DNA of 64,000 bases, taken from NCBI RefSeq assembly GCF_017313265.1, contig NZ_JAFLQZ010000010.1, positions 62,001 to 126,000 of the forward strand, written 5' to 3'. Numbering within the stretch: position 1 is the first letter of the stretch; each line of letters opens with the position of its first letter. The position numbers and the translations under genes were made by a program. Source of the DNA: Hymenobacter telluris (GTDB lineage Bacteria > Bacteroidota > Bacteroidia > Cytophagales > Hymenobacteraceae). Shown piece by piece: positions 57,624 through 64,000 of this stretch. The notes under the pieces were generated by a model. That model did not search any database and had not been told where the DNA came from. It saw only the letters and a program-made list of their open reading frames with translations.

Positions 57624-59087
57624 TTATGGCTGCGGCTGACCTGGGATGAAGAACTCGAACTTGAACTCAACCCGACGGTTTTTCGACATGTTGGCTTTCG
57701 ACGAGTTTGGAGCGGCTGGCTCGCTTTCGCCACGGCCTTCGGTTACTACCCGTGATGGGTCAACCTGCTTGCCCGTGAAGTAGCGTTTCACCGAGTTAGC
57801 ACGACGCTCCGACAGAGCCTGGTTGAATTCGTCGGTGCCACGGCTGTCAGCATGGCCGATTACGCGGATGCTGTACTCGGGGTGGTCTTTCAGGGCCTGC
57901 ACCATTTTGTTGAGCTTCGGATACGAGCTAGTCGTGATAACCGTGCTGTTGGTAGCGAAGCGGATTGGCTGCTCCAGTTTCTGAACAGCTGGGTCAATCG
58001 TGAGTGGGCAACCATTGGCGTCAACGCGGGTACCGGCTGGCGTGTTCGGGCAGGTATCCTGTGCATCTGGCACACCGTCGCCGTCGGCATCAACTACTAG
58101 TGGGCAACCCGTGGCATCTACTTGGGTACCACGTGGGGTGTCAGGGCACTTGTCGTTTTTGTCGGCTACACCGTCACCGTCAGCATCGGGGCAACCACGC
58201 AGGGCAGCAGTACCAGCCTGGTCGGGGCACTCGTCTTCTGAGTCACGCACACCGTCGTTGTCCCGGTCGGGGCAGCCTTCCAGTGAAGCCACGCCTTTCT
58301 CGGTGGGGCACTTGTCCTGGTAATCTGGCACACCGTCGCCGTCGCCATCAAGTGGGCAGCCTTTTTCATCTACGGCTACGCCAGCGGGCGTGCCGGGGCA
58401 CTTATCCTTACGGTCTGGAACACCATCACCGTCTTCGTCTTTGGGCTTGCCGAAAGCAACCGTTACCCCAGCCGTGTGCTGCAAGTAGCGGTCATCCCAG
58501 CTGTCGTTGTCGCGCGGGGTCACCCCGTCCAGGTTCACGCCGAACGGCACGGTCTGCCCCGTCTGCACAAACACGCCGATGGCGTCCGAGATGCGGAAGT
58601 TGAGGCCCGCCGCGGCCATGCCCGAAAAACGCGTGTCGTCGCCGTTGAGCGCCTGCCCATTATAGCGCCCCTCCAAGCTGGTGAAGGCCACGCCCGGTGC
58701 TACCACCAGGTAGGGCTGCACAAAGGCGTCCTCCTTGAGGGCCCAGCCATTGTTGAGCTTGAGCTTGAAGGCCAGCTGCACGTTCACCACGTTGTTGGCG
58801 AAAAAGTTGGTGCTGCCCGCCGGCTGGCTCGGGTTCTTGAACTCGACATAGTTGCCGCTCAGGCCCAGGTCCAGGCCCTTGCTCAGGTAGCGGTTGATGC
58901 TGATGCCCGGGCCCCACTGGCTGCGGGTGAAGTTCCAGTAGTCGGAACCGTAGTTGCCTTTGTACTGGAACGCGTTGGCCGACAAGCTGATGGCCGTTTT
59001 GCGGTCCGCAGTCTGTGCGTGCGCCTTTGGGGCAGCCGCCAGCAGCGTGAGTCCCAGCGCTGTGCTGATGGTAAGCAGGTGTCTCAT
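57624..59087 (-). CDS. OmpA family protein with thrombospondin type 3 repeats, paralogue B
   Basis: 487 residues from ATG 59087. Signal peptide (LLTISTALGLTLLAAAPKAHA), barrel domain, TSP3 repeats (DGDGVPDRKDKCP, DADGDGVADKNDKCP, DADGDGVPDAQDTCP) and a C-terminal OmpA domain (KMVQALKDHPEYSIRVIGHA, NQALSERRANSVKRYFTGKQ, NRRVEFKFEFF). Same order as paralogue A but the C-terminal domains differ a lot, while about 540 bp of the N-terminal part are almost identical. Function: outer-membrane anchoring, maybe with Ca-dependent stability. Confidence 0.92.
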   Translation of the reverse strand: MRHLLTISTALGLTLLAAAPKAHAQTADRKTAISLSANAFQYKGNYGSDYWNFTRSQWGPGISINRYLSKGLDLGLSGNYVEFKNPSQPAGSTNFFANNVVNVQLAFKLKLNNGWALKEDAFVQPYLVVAPGVAFTSLEGRYNGQALNGDDTRFSGMAAAGLNFRISDAIGVFVQTGQTVPFGVNLDGVTPRDNDSWDDRYLQHTAGVTVAFGKPKDEDGDGVPDRKDKCPGTPAGVAVDEKGCPLDGDGDGVPDYQDKCPTEKGVASLEGCPDRDNDGVRDSEDECPDQAGTAALRGCPDADGDGVADKNDKCPDTPRGTQVDATGCPLVVDADGDGVPDAQDTCPNTPAGTRVDANGCPLTIDPAVQKLEQPIRFATNSTVITTSSYPKLNKMVQALKDHPEYSIRVIGHADSRGTDEFNQALSERRANSVKRYFTGKQVDPSRVVTEGRGESEPAAPNSSKANMSKNRRVEFKFEFFIPGQPQP

Positions 59088-59432
59088 AGGTGAGAGGTTT
59101 GATGGAGGTACAATGCCAGTGCATGCCAGAGGAGTGGCACACAGCGGAAACAGCCTACTATACCCCCTCACATTTAGGAAAGTTGTATTTCCGTTGATTA
59201 ATACAGTCAACTCGGCAGTTATTATGGCTACTTATCTATGTATTTTCCCGGGTTTGCAGAGAAGGGCCTGGTGCTAAATTTCAGCTTATCAGAGCATTTA
59301 GGGCACAATTTCACTTCGCAGACAATAATTATTGAACCTCTTTTGATTTCCCAGATAAATCCACAAAAAAAACCATCTGATTATATCAGATGGTTTTCCT
59401 TTTTAGCATTTCTTTGCTATTCCGGCAATCAG
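59088..59432. other. 345-bp gap upstream of OmpA paralogue B
   Basis: Contains the promoter region of paralogue B and, at its right end, the aminopeptidase P terminator (59363-59395). The middle is AT-rich with no ORF longer than about 60 codons on the relevant strand. No -7 consensus box was found. Confidence 0.5.
59363..59395 (-). terminator. Terminator after the aminopeptidase P gene
   Basis: AACCATCTGA / TCAGATGGTT, 10-bp stem with a 5-nt loop, followed on the minus strand by eight T. Confidence 0.9.
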
Positions 59433-60728
59433 CTAGCGGCCTTCCCGCATCAGCCGCTCGATGTCCGCTACCTCCAGCGGAATGTTCTTCATCAGGTCGT
59501 CGTTGCCGGAAGCGGTGATAAGGATGTCGTTTTCGAGGCGGATACCGAGACCCTCTTCCCGGATGTAAATACCGGGCTCACAGGTGTACACCATACCGGG
59601 CTCAAACACCCGATACTTGGCGCCCACGTCGTGCACATCGAGGCCCAGGTAGTGGCTGGTGCCGTGCATGAAGTACTTTTTGTAGAGCGGCGCAGCGGGG
59701 TCCTGGTTTTTCACGTCCGACTCGTTCAGCAAATCCAGCTTGATAAGCTCCTGCTCCATGGTGCGGCCCACGGCGGCGTGGTACTCTTCAATCTGGTTGC
59801 CGGCCACCAGGTTGGCGGTGGCAGTTTTCATAACGCGCAGCACGGCCTCGTACACGTCGCGCTGGCGCTTGGTGAAGGTGCCATTCACGGGGATGGAGCG
59901 CGACAGGTCGGCGGCGTAGTTGGCAAACTCGGCCCCGAAATCCATCAGCAGCACGTCGCCATCTTTGCATTCCCGGTCGTTGCTGACGTAGTGCAGGATG
60001 CAGGCATTGGCGCCCGAGGCAATGATGCTGCCGTAGGCCGGGCCGCGGGAGCCGTGGCGTAGAAACTCGTGGAAAATTTCGGCCTCGATTTCGTATTCCA
60101 TTACGCCGGGCTTCACAAAACCCAGCAAGCGCCGAAACGCCTTGTCGGTGATGTCGGCGGCGCGGCGCATCAGCCGGATTTCCTCGGCGCTCTTGATGGC
60201 CCGTAGCTGGTGCAGCAGCGGCGCGGCACGGCGGTAGGTGTGCAGCGGGTACGCCTCCCGAATCCATTTGATGAAGCGGGCGTCGCGGGTTTCCACTTCC
60301 ACCACGGCCCGAATGTGCTCATTGGAGTTCAGGAACACGTTTTCGGCCTCGTTCATCAGGGCCGGCAGCACCGACTTGAACGAGTCCAGCCACATGATAG
60401 TAGGCACGCCGGATTGGGCGCGGGCTTCGTCCTTGGTGAGCTTGTAGCCTTCCCACACCAGAATATGCTCGCTGGTTTCCTTCAGAAACAGGATTTCGCG
60501 GTACTGCGGCAGCACGGCATCGGGGAAAATCACGAGGATGCTTTCTTCCTGGTCGACGCCCGACAGATAGAACAGGTCGTTGTTCTGGCGGAAGGCCATG
60601 GTGCCGTCGGCGTTGGTCGGCATAATGTCGTTGGAGTGGAAAATAGCCAACGAGGCCGGCGGCAGCAACTGGGTGAAGCGGCGGCGGTTTTCAATGAACA
60701 GTTCGGGAGCAATGGAGCCGTAGCGCAT
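59433..60728 (-). CDS. Xaa-Pro aminopeptidase (aminopeptidase P family)
   Basis: 431 residues from ATG 60728. N-terminal creatinase-like domain (1-165) and a C-terminal pita-bread metallopeptidase domain (170-431). Metal ligands: Asp in LLMDFGAEFANYAADLSRSI (two Asp), His in FMHGTSHYLGLDVHDVG, Glu in TCEPGIYIREEGLGIRLEND and the last Glu. It cleaves N-terminal residues before Pro in the cytoplasm. Size and order match PepP. ATG 60728 chosen because MRYGSIAPELFIENRRRF is the conserved start. Confidence 0.93.
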   Translation of the reverse strand: MRYGSIAPELFIENRRRFTQLLPPASLAIFHSNDIMPTNADGTMAFRQNNDLFYLSGVDQEESILVIFPDAVLPQYREILFLKETSEHILVWEGYKLTKDEARAQSGVPTIMWLDSFKSVLPALMNEAENVFLNSNEHIRAVVEVETRDARFIKWIREAYPLHTYRRAAPLLHQLRAIKSAEEIRLMRRAADITDKAFRRLLGFVKPGVMEYEIEAEIFHEFLRHGSRGPAYGSIIASGANACILHYVSNDRECKDGDVLLMDFGAEFANYAADLSRSIPVNGTFTKRQRDVYEAVLRVMKTATANLVAGNQIEEYHAAVGRTMEQELIKLDLLNESDVKNQDPAAPLYKKYFMHGTSHYLGLDVHDVGAKYRVFEPGMVYTCEPGIYIREEGLGIRLENDILITASGNDDLMKNIPLEVADIERLMREGR

Positions 60729-60893
60729 GAGCGAGACTTGGTAAAGACAGAAAAAGCGCACCGGAGGCGCCGGCCGCAAGTTAGAAGTTTGGCTGGACTG
60801 CCGAACAAGTTTCCGAGGTAACTACCTAAGCCTAGTTGCCGTGTGCCCCGGTAGTAAAGAGCAAGGCCTGAAAGCGAATGGCAGCGGGTTGCG

Positions 60894-60902
60894 TACTTTT
60901 GC
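60894..60902 (+). promoter_or_regulatory. -7 box TACTTTTGC for the second GT9 gene
   Basis: Consensus -7 box 26 nt before the start codon at 60929. Confidence 0.58.
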
Positions 60903-60928
60903 CGCCCGCTTCTTTTCTGTGCGCTTGT

Positions 60929-61966
60929 ATGTCTGCTGCGTCTTCCAAGGCTATTCTGCTTATCCAAACCGCCTTCATCGGCGACGTTATTCTGGCCACG
61001 GCCTTGCTGGATTACCTGCACCAAACCGAGCCCACTACCCCCGTGGATTTTCTGGTGCGCAAGGGCAATGAAGGTTTGCTTAAAGGGCACCCCCATGTGC
61101 GGCAGGTACTGATTTGGGACAAGAAACAGGCGAAATACAAAGGCCTGTGGCAGCTGCTCCGGCAGATACGCGCCACCGGCTATGGTCGGGTGGTAACGTT
61201 GCAGCGGTTTGCGTCCACGGGCTTCCTGACGGCCTTTTCAGGCGCGCCGGAACGCATCGGCTTCGACAAGAACCCGTTTGCCTGGAACTTCACCCGCACC
61301 CAGCCCCACGTTATCGGCGACGGGGTGCACGAGGTAACGCGCAACCTGCACCTGCTCGACCCCACCTACGAGGGCCCGGTAGTAGCGCCGCGCCTCTACC
61401 CCACTCCCACCGATGAAGCCGCCGCCGCGCCGTACGCCGCCGACGGCCCTTACCTGTGCATTGCGCCTACCTCGGTGTGGTTTACCAAGCAGTTTCCGCA
61501 GGAACAGTGGCTGAAGCTGCTGGCCGCTTTGCCCCCACGCTACCGAGTGTATCTGCTGGGCGGCCCGCCCGACGTGGCCGACTGCGCGGCGCTGATACAG
61601 GCCAGTTCCCACCCCAACATCGTGAACCTGGCTGGTAAACTGTCGTTGCTGGCTTCGGCGGCTTTGATGCGCGGGGCGGTTTTGAACTACGTCAACGATT
61701 CGGCGCCCATGCATTTGTGCTCGGCGGTGGGTGCGCCCACCTGCGCCGTGTACTGCTCCACGGTGCCGGCATTTGGGTTCGGGCCGCTGAGTCCGTTTGC
61801 GCGGATAGTGGAAATTCCGGAGCCGCTGGCATGCCGGCCGTGCGGGCTGCACGGCTACCGCAAGTGCCCGCTGGGCCATTTCCGCTGCGCTTACGGCATC
61901 GAAACCGCGCAACTACTGGCCGTGCTGGCCGAGGCGGAAATGGCGAAGGGTGAGATGGTGAAATAG
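60929..61966 (+). CDS. Glycosyltransferase family 9 (heptosyltransferase-like)
   Basis: 345 residues from ATG 60929. Starts AILLIQTAFIGDVILATALL, the GT9 N-terminal Rossmann motif. C-terminal domain has VNDSAPMHLCSAVGAPTCAV and the Cys-rich CRPCGLHGYRKCPLGHFRC also seen in the GT9 at 48589. It likely adds heptose or related sugar to LPS core. The last residues (MAKGEMVK) are encoded by the arm of hairpin E9. It is divergent to aminopeptidase P. Confidence 0.88.
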   Translation: MSAASSKAILLIQTAFIGDVILATALLDYLHQTEPTTPVDFLVRKGNEGLLKGHPHVRQVLIWDKKQAKYKGLWQLLRQIRATGYGRVVTLQRFASTGFLTAFSGAPERIGFDKNPFAWNFTRTQPHVIGDGVHEVTRNLHLLDPTYEGPVVAPRLYPTPTDEAAAAPYAADGPYLCIAPTSVWFTKQFPQEQWLKLLAALPPRYRVYLLGGPPDVADCAALIQASSHPNIVNLAGKLSLLASAALMRGAVLNYVNDSAPMHLCSAVGAPTCAVYCSTVPAFGFGPLSPFARIVEIPEPLACRPCGLHGYRKCPLGHFRCAYGIETAQLLAVLAEAEMAKGEMVK

Positions 61967-62052
61967 TGAGTTGACGTTCCGCTTACGCCACTTGCGCAGA
62001 CTAGCGCCTCCTGAACATGAAACTCACCATTTCACAATTTCACCACCTCACC
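61948..62052. repeat. Intercistronic word-repeat hairpin E9
   Basis: Arms 61948-61973 and 62020-62052, with 8-nt words GGTGAGAT, GGTGAAAT, AGTGAGTT. The left arm contains the GT9 stop codon; the right arm ends 110 nt before the M16 start, farther than in the other nine. Confidence 0.74.
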
Positions 62053-62162
62053 AATAAGTACCTTTGTTGTTCTTGGAAACCCAATTGCCTGGCTTAGTGG
62101 TTATACACGACCGGGACTAGCAAGCCAAGACCCTACGTCCCCACGACCCCAAGTCCCCTTAC

Positions 62163-63395
62163 ATGTCTGATTACGACTTATACGAGTTGCCCAACGGTAT
62201 TCGGGTGTTGCATAAGCAAGTGCTACACACCAAAATTGCCCACCTGGGTTTTCTGCTCGATATTGGCTCCCGCGACGAGAAGCCGGCCCAGCAGGGCTTG
62301 GCGCACTTTTGGGAGCATATGGCCTTCAAAGGCACCGAAAAGCGCAAAAGCTTCCACATTCTCAACCGCCTCGAAACTGTGGGCGGCGAGCTGAACGCCT
62401 ATACCACCAAGGAGAAAATCTGCTTCTACGCGTCCTTGCTCAGCACCCATTTCGAGCGGGCCTTCGAGCTACTCACCGACCTCACGTTCAACTCGGTGTT
62501 CCCGGAAAAGGAAATCGAGAAGGAGCGCGGCGTGATTCTGGAGGAAATGGCCATGTACGAGGACGCACCCGAAGACGCCATTATCGACGATTTCGACGAC
62601 GTGGTATTCGGGCAGCATTCCTTGGGGCACAACATTCTGGGCACACGGGAAAGCGTCAGCAGCTTTCAGCAGCCGGATTTCCGGCAGTTCCTGACCGAGA
62701 ATATCCGCACCGACCGGCTGGTGTTCAGCTCGGTGAGCAACCTGCCGTTCAAGGAAGTGAAGCGCCTCGCCGACAAGTTTCTGGCGCCGCTGCCGGCGCG
62801 GCTCGGAGTGCGGCCCCGCACGGCTTTCAGCGGCCATCAGCGCCTCGACAAGCTGGAACGCAAGCCTATTTCGCAGGCGCACTGCCTGATTGGCGGGCCC
62901 GCCTACGCCATCAACGACCCGCGCCGGATTCCGTTTTTCATGCTCAGCAACATCCTGGGTGGCCCCGGCATGAACTCGCGCCTCAACCTGGGCATCCGCG
63001 AGAAATACGGCCTCGTGTACACCATCGACGCCACCTACTCGCCCTACACCGATACGGGCCTGTTCGGGGTGTATTTCGGCACCGAGAAAAAGCAGGTAAA
63101 CCGGACGCTGGCCTTGGTGCAGAAGGAGCTGAAGCGCCTACGCGAGCAGGCCCTGGGTACCGCGCAGCTGCACACTTCCAAAGAGCAGCTGATGGGCCAG
63201 ATGGCCATGGCCGAGGAAAGCAACGGCGGCATGATGCAGCTGCTGGCCAAAAGCACCCTCGACATCGGCCGGGTGGAATCCATCAACGAAATCTTCGATA
63301 GGGTGCGCGCCGTCACAGCCTCCGAGCTTCTGGACCTCGCCAACGACATCTTCCGCGACGACAACCTGAGCGTATTGCAATACGTGCCGGAATAA
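62163..63395 (+). CDS. M16 family zinc metallopeptidase
   Basis: 410 residues. The inverted zinc motif HxxEH is HFWEHMAFKG (residues about 48-57), with the downstream Glu region in ERGVILEEMAMYEDAPEDA. The C-terminal half has the inactive M16-like repeat and an arginine-rich GLVYTIDATYSPYTDTGLFG segment. Such enzymes degrade short peptides. The next gene starts 124 bp downstream after hairpin E10. Confidence 0.93.
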   Translation: MSDYDLYELPNGIRVLHKQVLHTKIAHLGFLLDIGSRDEKPAQQGLAHFWEHMAFKGTEKRKSFHILNRLETVGGELNAYTTKEKICFYASLLSTHFERAFELLTDLTFNSVFPEKEIEKERGVILEEMAMYEDAPEDAIIDDFDDVVFGQHSLGHNILGTRESVSSFQQPDFRQFLTENIRTDRLVFSSVSNLPFKEVKRLADKFLAPLPARLGVRPRTAFSGHQRLDKLERKPISQAHCLIGGPAYAINDPRRIPFFMLSNILGGPGMNSRLNLGIREKYGLVYTIDATYSPYTDTGLFGVYFGTEKKQVNRTLALVQKELKRLREQALGTAQLHTSKEQLMGQMAMAEESNGGMMQLLAKSTLDIGRVESINEIFDRVRAVTASELLDLANDIFRDDNLSVLQYVPE

Positions 63396-63396
63396 G

Positions 63397-63517
63397 TGGT
63401 GAGTTGGTGAAGTAGTGAAATGGTGAGTTTGACGTGCTCTTTTACCGACTGCCCGTATTGTATAAGTCACGCAACAGGAGAAAAACTCACCATTTCACCA
63501 CCTCACTATCTCACCTT
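63397..63517. repeat. Intercistronic word-repeat hairpin E10
   Basis: Arms 63397-63430 and 63483-63517 with 8-nt words (GGTGAGTT, GGTGAAGT, AGTGAAAT). It starts 1 nt after the M16 stop and ends 2 nt before the SRA gene start. Confidence 0.78.
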
Positions 63518-63519
63518 TC

Positions 63520-63963
63520 ATGCGCGTTTTCGGCCACGTAGGCACCTACCGCCCCGGTGATTTATTTGCGAATCGGCTGGAGTTGAGCTTAACGGGGTTG
63601 CACAAGCCACGCCGGGCCGGCGTTAGTGGCACCCAAGCCGAAGGGGCCGACTCCATTGTACTGGCCGGTGCCTACGAAGATGATGCGTTCAGTGAAGACG
63701 AAATTATTTACTCGGGCAGTGGCGGGCGCGACTTGCAAAGCGGCAGGCAAGTAACCGACCAGGAAATGACCGGCCGCAACTTGGCCCTGCGCCGCAGCCA
63801 GGAAACCGGCCAGCCCGTGCGGGTTTTCCAACGCGTAGCGCACGAGGAGGGCGAGAAGTTTCGCTACGAAGGGCTCTACCGCGTAATCAGCCATGAGTTT
63901 GTGAGGGGCAAAGCCGGCTATCAGGTTTTCTTGTTCAGGCTGGTACCGGACCTCACCCCCTAG
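63520..63963 (+). CDS. Stand-alone YDG/SRA domain protein
   Basis: 147 residues made of one SRA (SET and RING associated, YDG) domain. Seen: VGTYRPGDLFANRLELSLTG, LAGAYEDDAFSEDEIIYSGS, GGRDLQSGRQVTDQEMTGRN and FRYEGLYRVISHEFVRGKAG. In known cases SRA flips and reads 5-methyl- or 5-hydroxymethylcytosine; many bacterial ones are fused to HNH nucleases as modification-dependent restriction enzymes. No nuclease domain is present here and none is seen before the window end. The last five residues (PDLTP) lie within an intergenic hairpin type. Confidence 0.9.
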   Translation: MRVFGHVGTYRPGDLFANRLELSLTGLHKPRRAGVSGTQAEGADSIVLAGAYEDDAFSEDEIIYSGSGGRDLQSGRQVTDQEMTGRNLALRRSQETGQPVRVFQRVAHEEGEKFRYEGLYRVISHEFVRGKAGYQVFLFRLVPDLTP

Positions 63964-63986
63964 CCCCCTCTCCGAAAGAGAGGGGG
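63964..63986 (+). terminator. Hairpin after the SRA gene
   Basis: CCCCCTCTC / GAGAGGGGG, 9-bp stem with a 5-nt loop directly after the stop codon. A weak T-run follows. It may be an interspersed repeat as well as a terminator. Confidence 0.6.
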
Positions 63987-64000
63987 AACTAGTTTTTAGA

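Noticed and set aside
1..64000. CRISPR array, prophage or defence island
   Set aside because: No regularly spaced direct repeats with unique spacers, no integrase, transposase or phage structural genes are seen; only EVE and SRA domain proteins are loosely defence-related.

Overview
This 64 kb window looks like an ordinary chromosomal segment of a GC-rich Bacteroidota bacterium of the Cytophagales, most likely a Hymenobacter. Genus is inferred from protein style, base composition and repeat families; the phylum call is firmer. The evidence is the rpsP-rimM-trmD-rplS order, a Rho with a huge disordered insert, OmpA proteins with thrombospondin type 3 repeats, many short lipoproteins, and TAnnTTTG-type -7 promoter boxes. 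I find no rRNA, tRNA, CRISPR array, prophage or intact transposon.

Layout. 1-8.5 kb: DivIVA-like coiled coil, WD40 protein, phosphopantetheinyl transferase, secreted thioredoxin-fold protein, SirB1-type transglutaminase, PoxB-type pyruvate dehydrogenase, GNAT and DinB proteins. 8.5-12.8 kb: an AT-rich membrane gene beside a decayed P-loop gene, an acyl-CoA carboxylase subunit, a lone MCE/MlaD protein and a cell-wall amidase. 12.9-21.4 kb: LptD, PanB, an RluA-type pseudouridine synthase, a fatty-acid desaturase and the ribosomal cluster. 21.4-32.2 kb: an M1 peptidase, lipoproteins, a pterin pair (6-pyruvoyl-tetrahydropterin synthase-like plus FolE), an SDR, a bacterial Kunitz-domain protein and PBP1A. 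32.3-42 kb: small membrane proteins, a DUF4173 protein, a B12-binding radical SAM enzyme with a winged-helix regulator and matching palindromic operators, and a methyltransferase-UbiA pair. 42-51.5 kb: DsbA-like protein, Rho, SerS, zinc-ribbon proteins, OsmC, a heptosyltransferase-like GT9 and a PolX whose polymerase active site is degenerate. 51.5-64 kb: paired lipoproteins, EVE protein, DUF4252 lipoprotein, two OmpA paralogues sharing an almost identical 540-bp block, aminopeptidase P, a second GT9, an M16 peptidase and a stand-alone SRA-domain protein.

The most unusual feature is not a gene. At ten junctions between co-directional genes there is an inverted repeat whose arms are built from degenerate 7- or 8-nt words, with a different word set in different elements. 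On the coding strand the 5' arm is always the purine-rich one. The 5' arm usually overlaps or abuts the upstream stop codon and the 3' arm usually abuts the next start codon. None occurs between divergent or convergent genes here. This suggests an RNA-level intercistronic element or a transcription-oriented mobile element. Other interspersed repeats (GTCATnCnGAGCTTG hairpins, GTAGAGACGCG hairpins, a 41-bp tandem array, a mirrored promoter palindrome) fill many remaining gaps.
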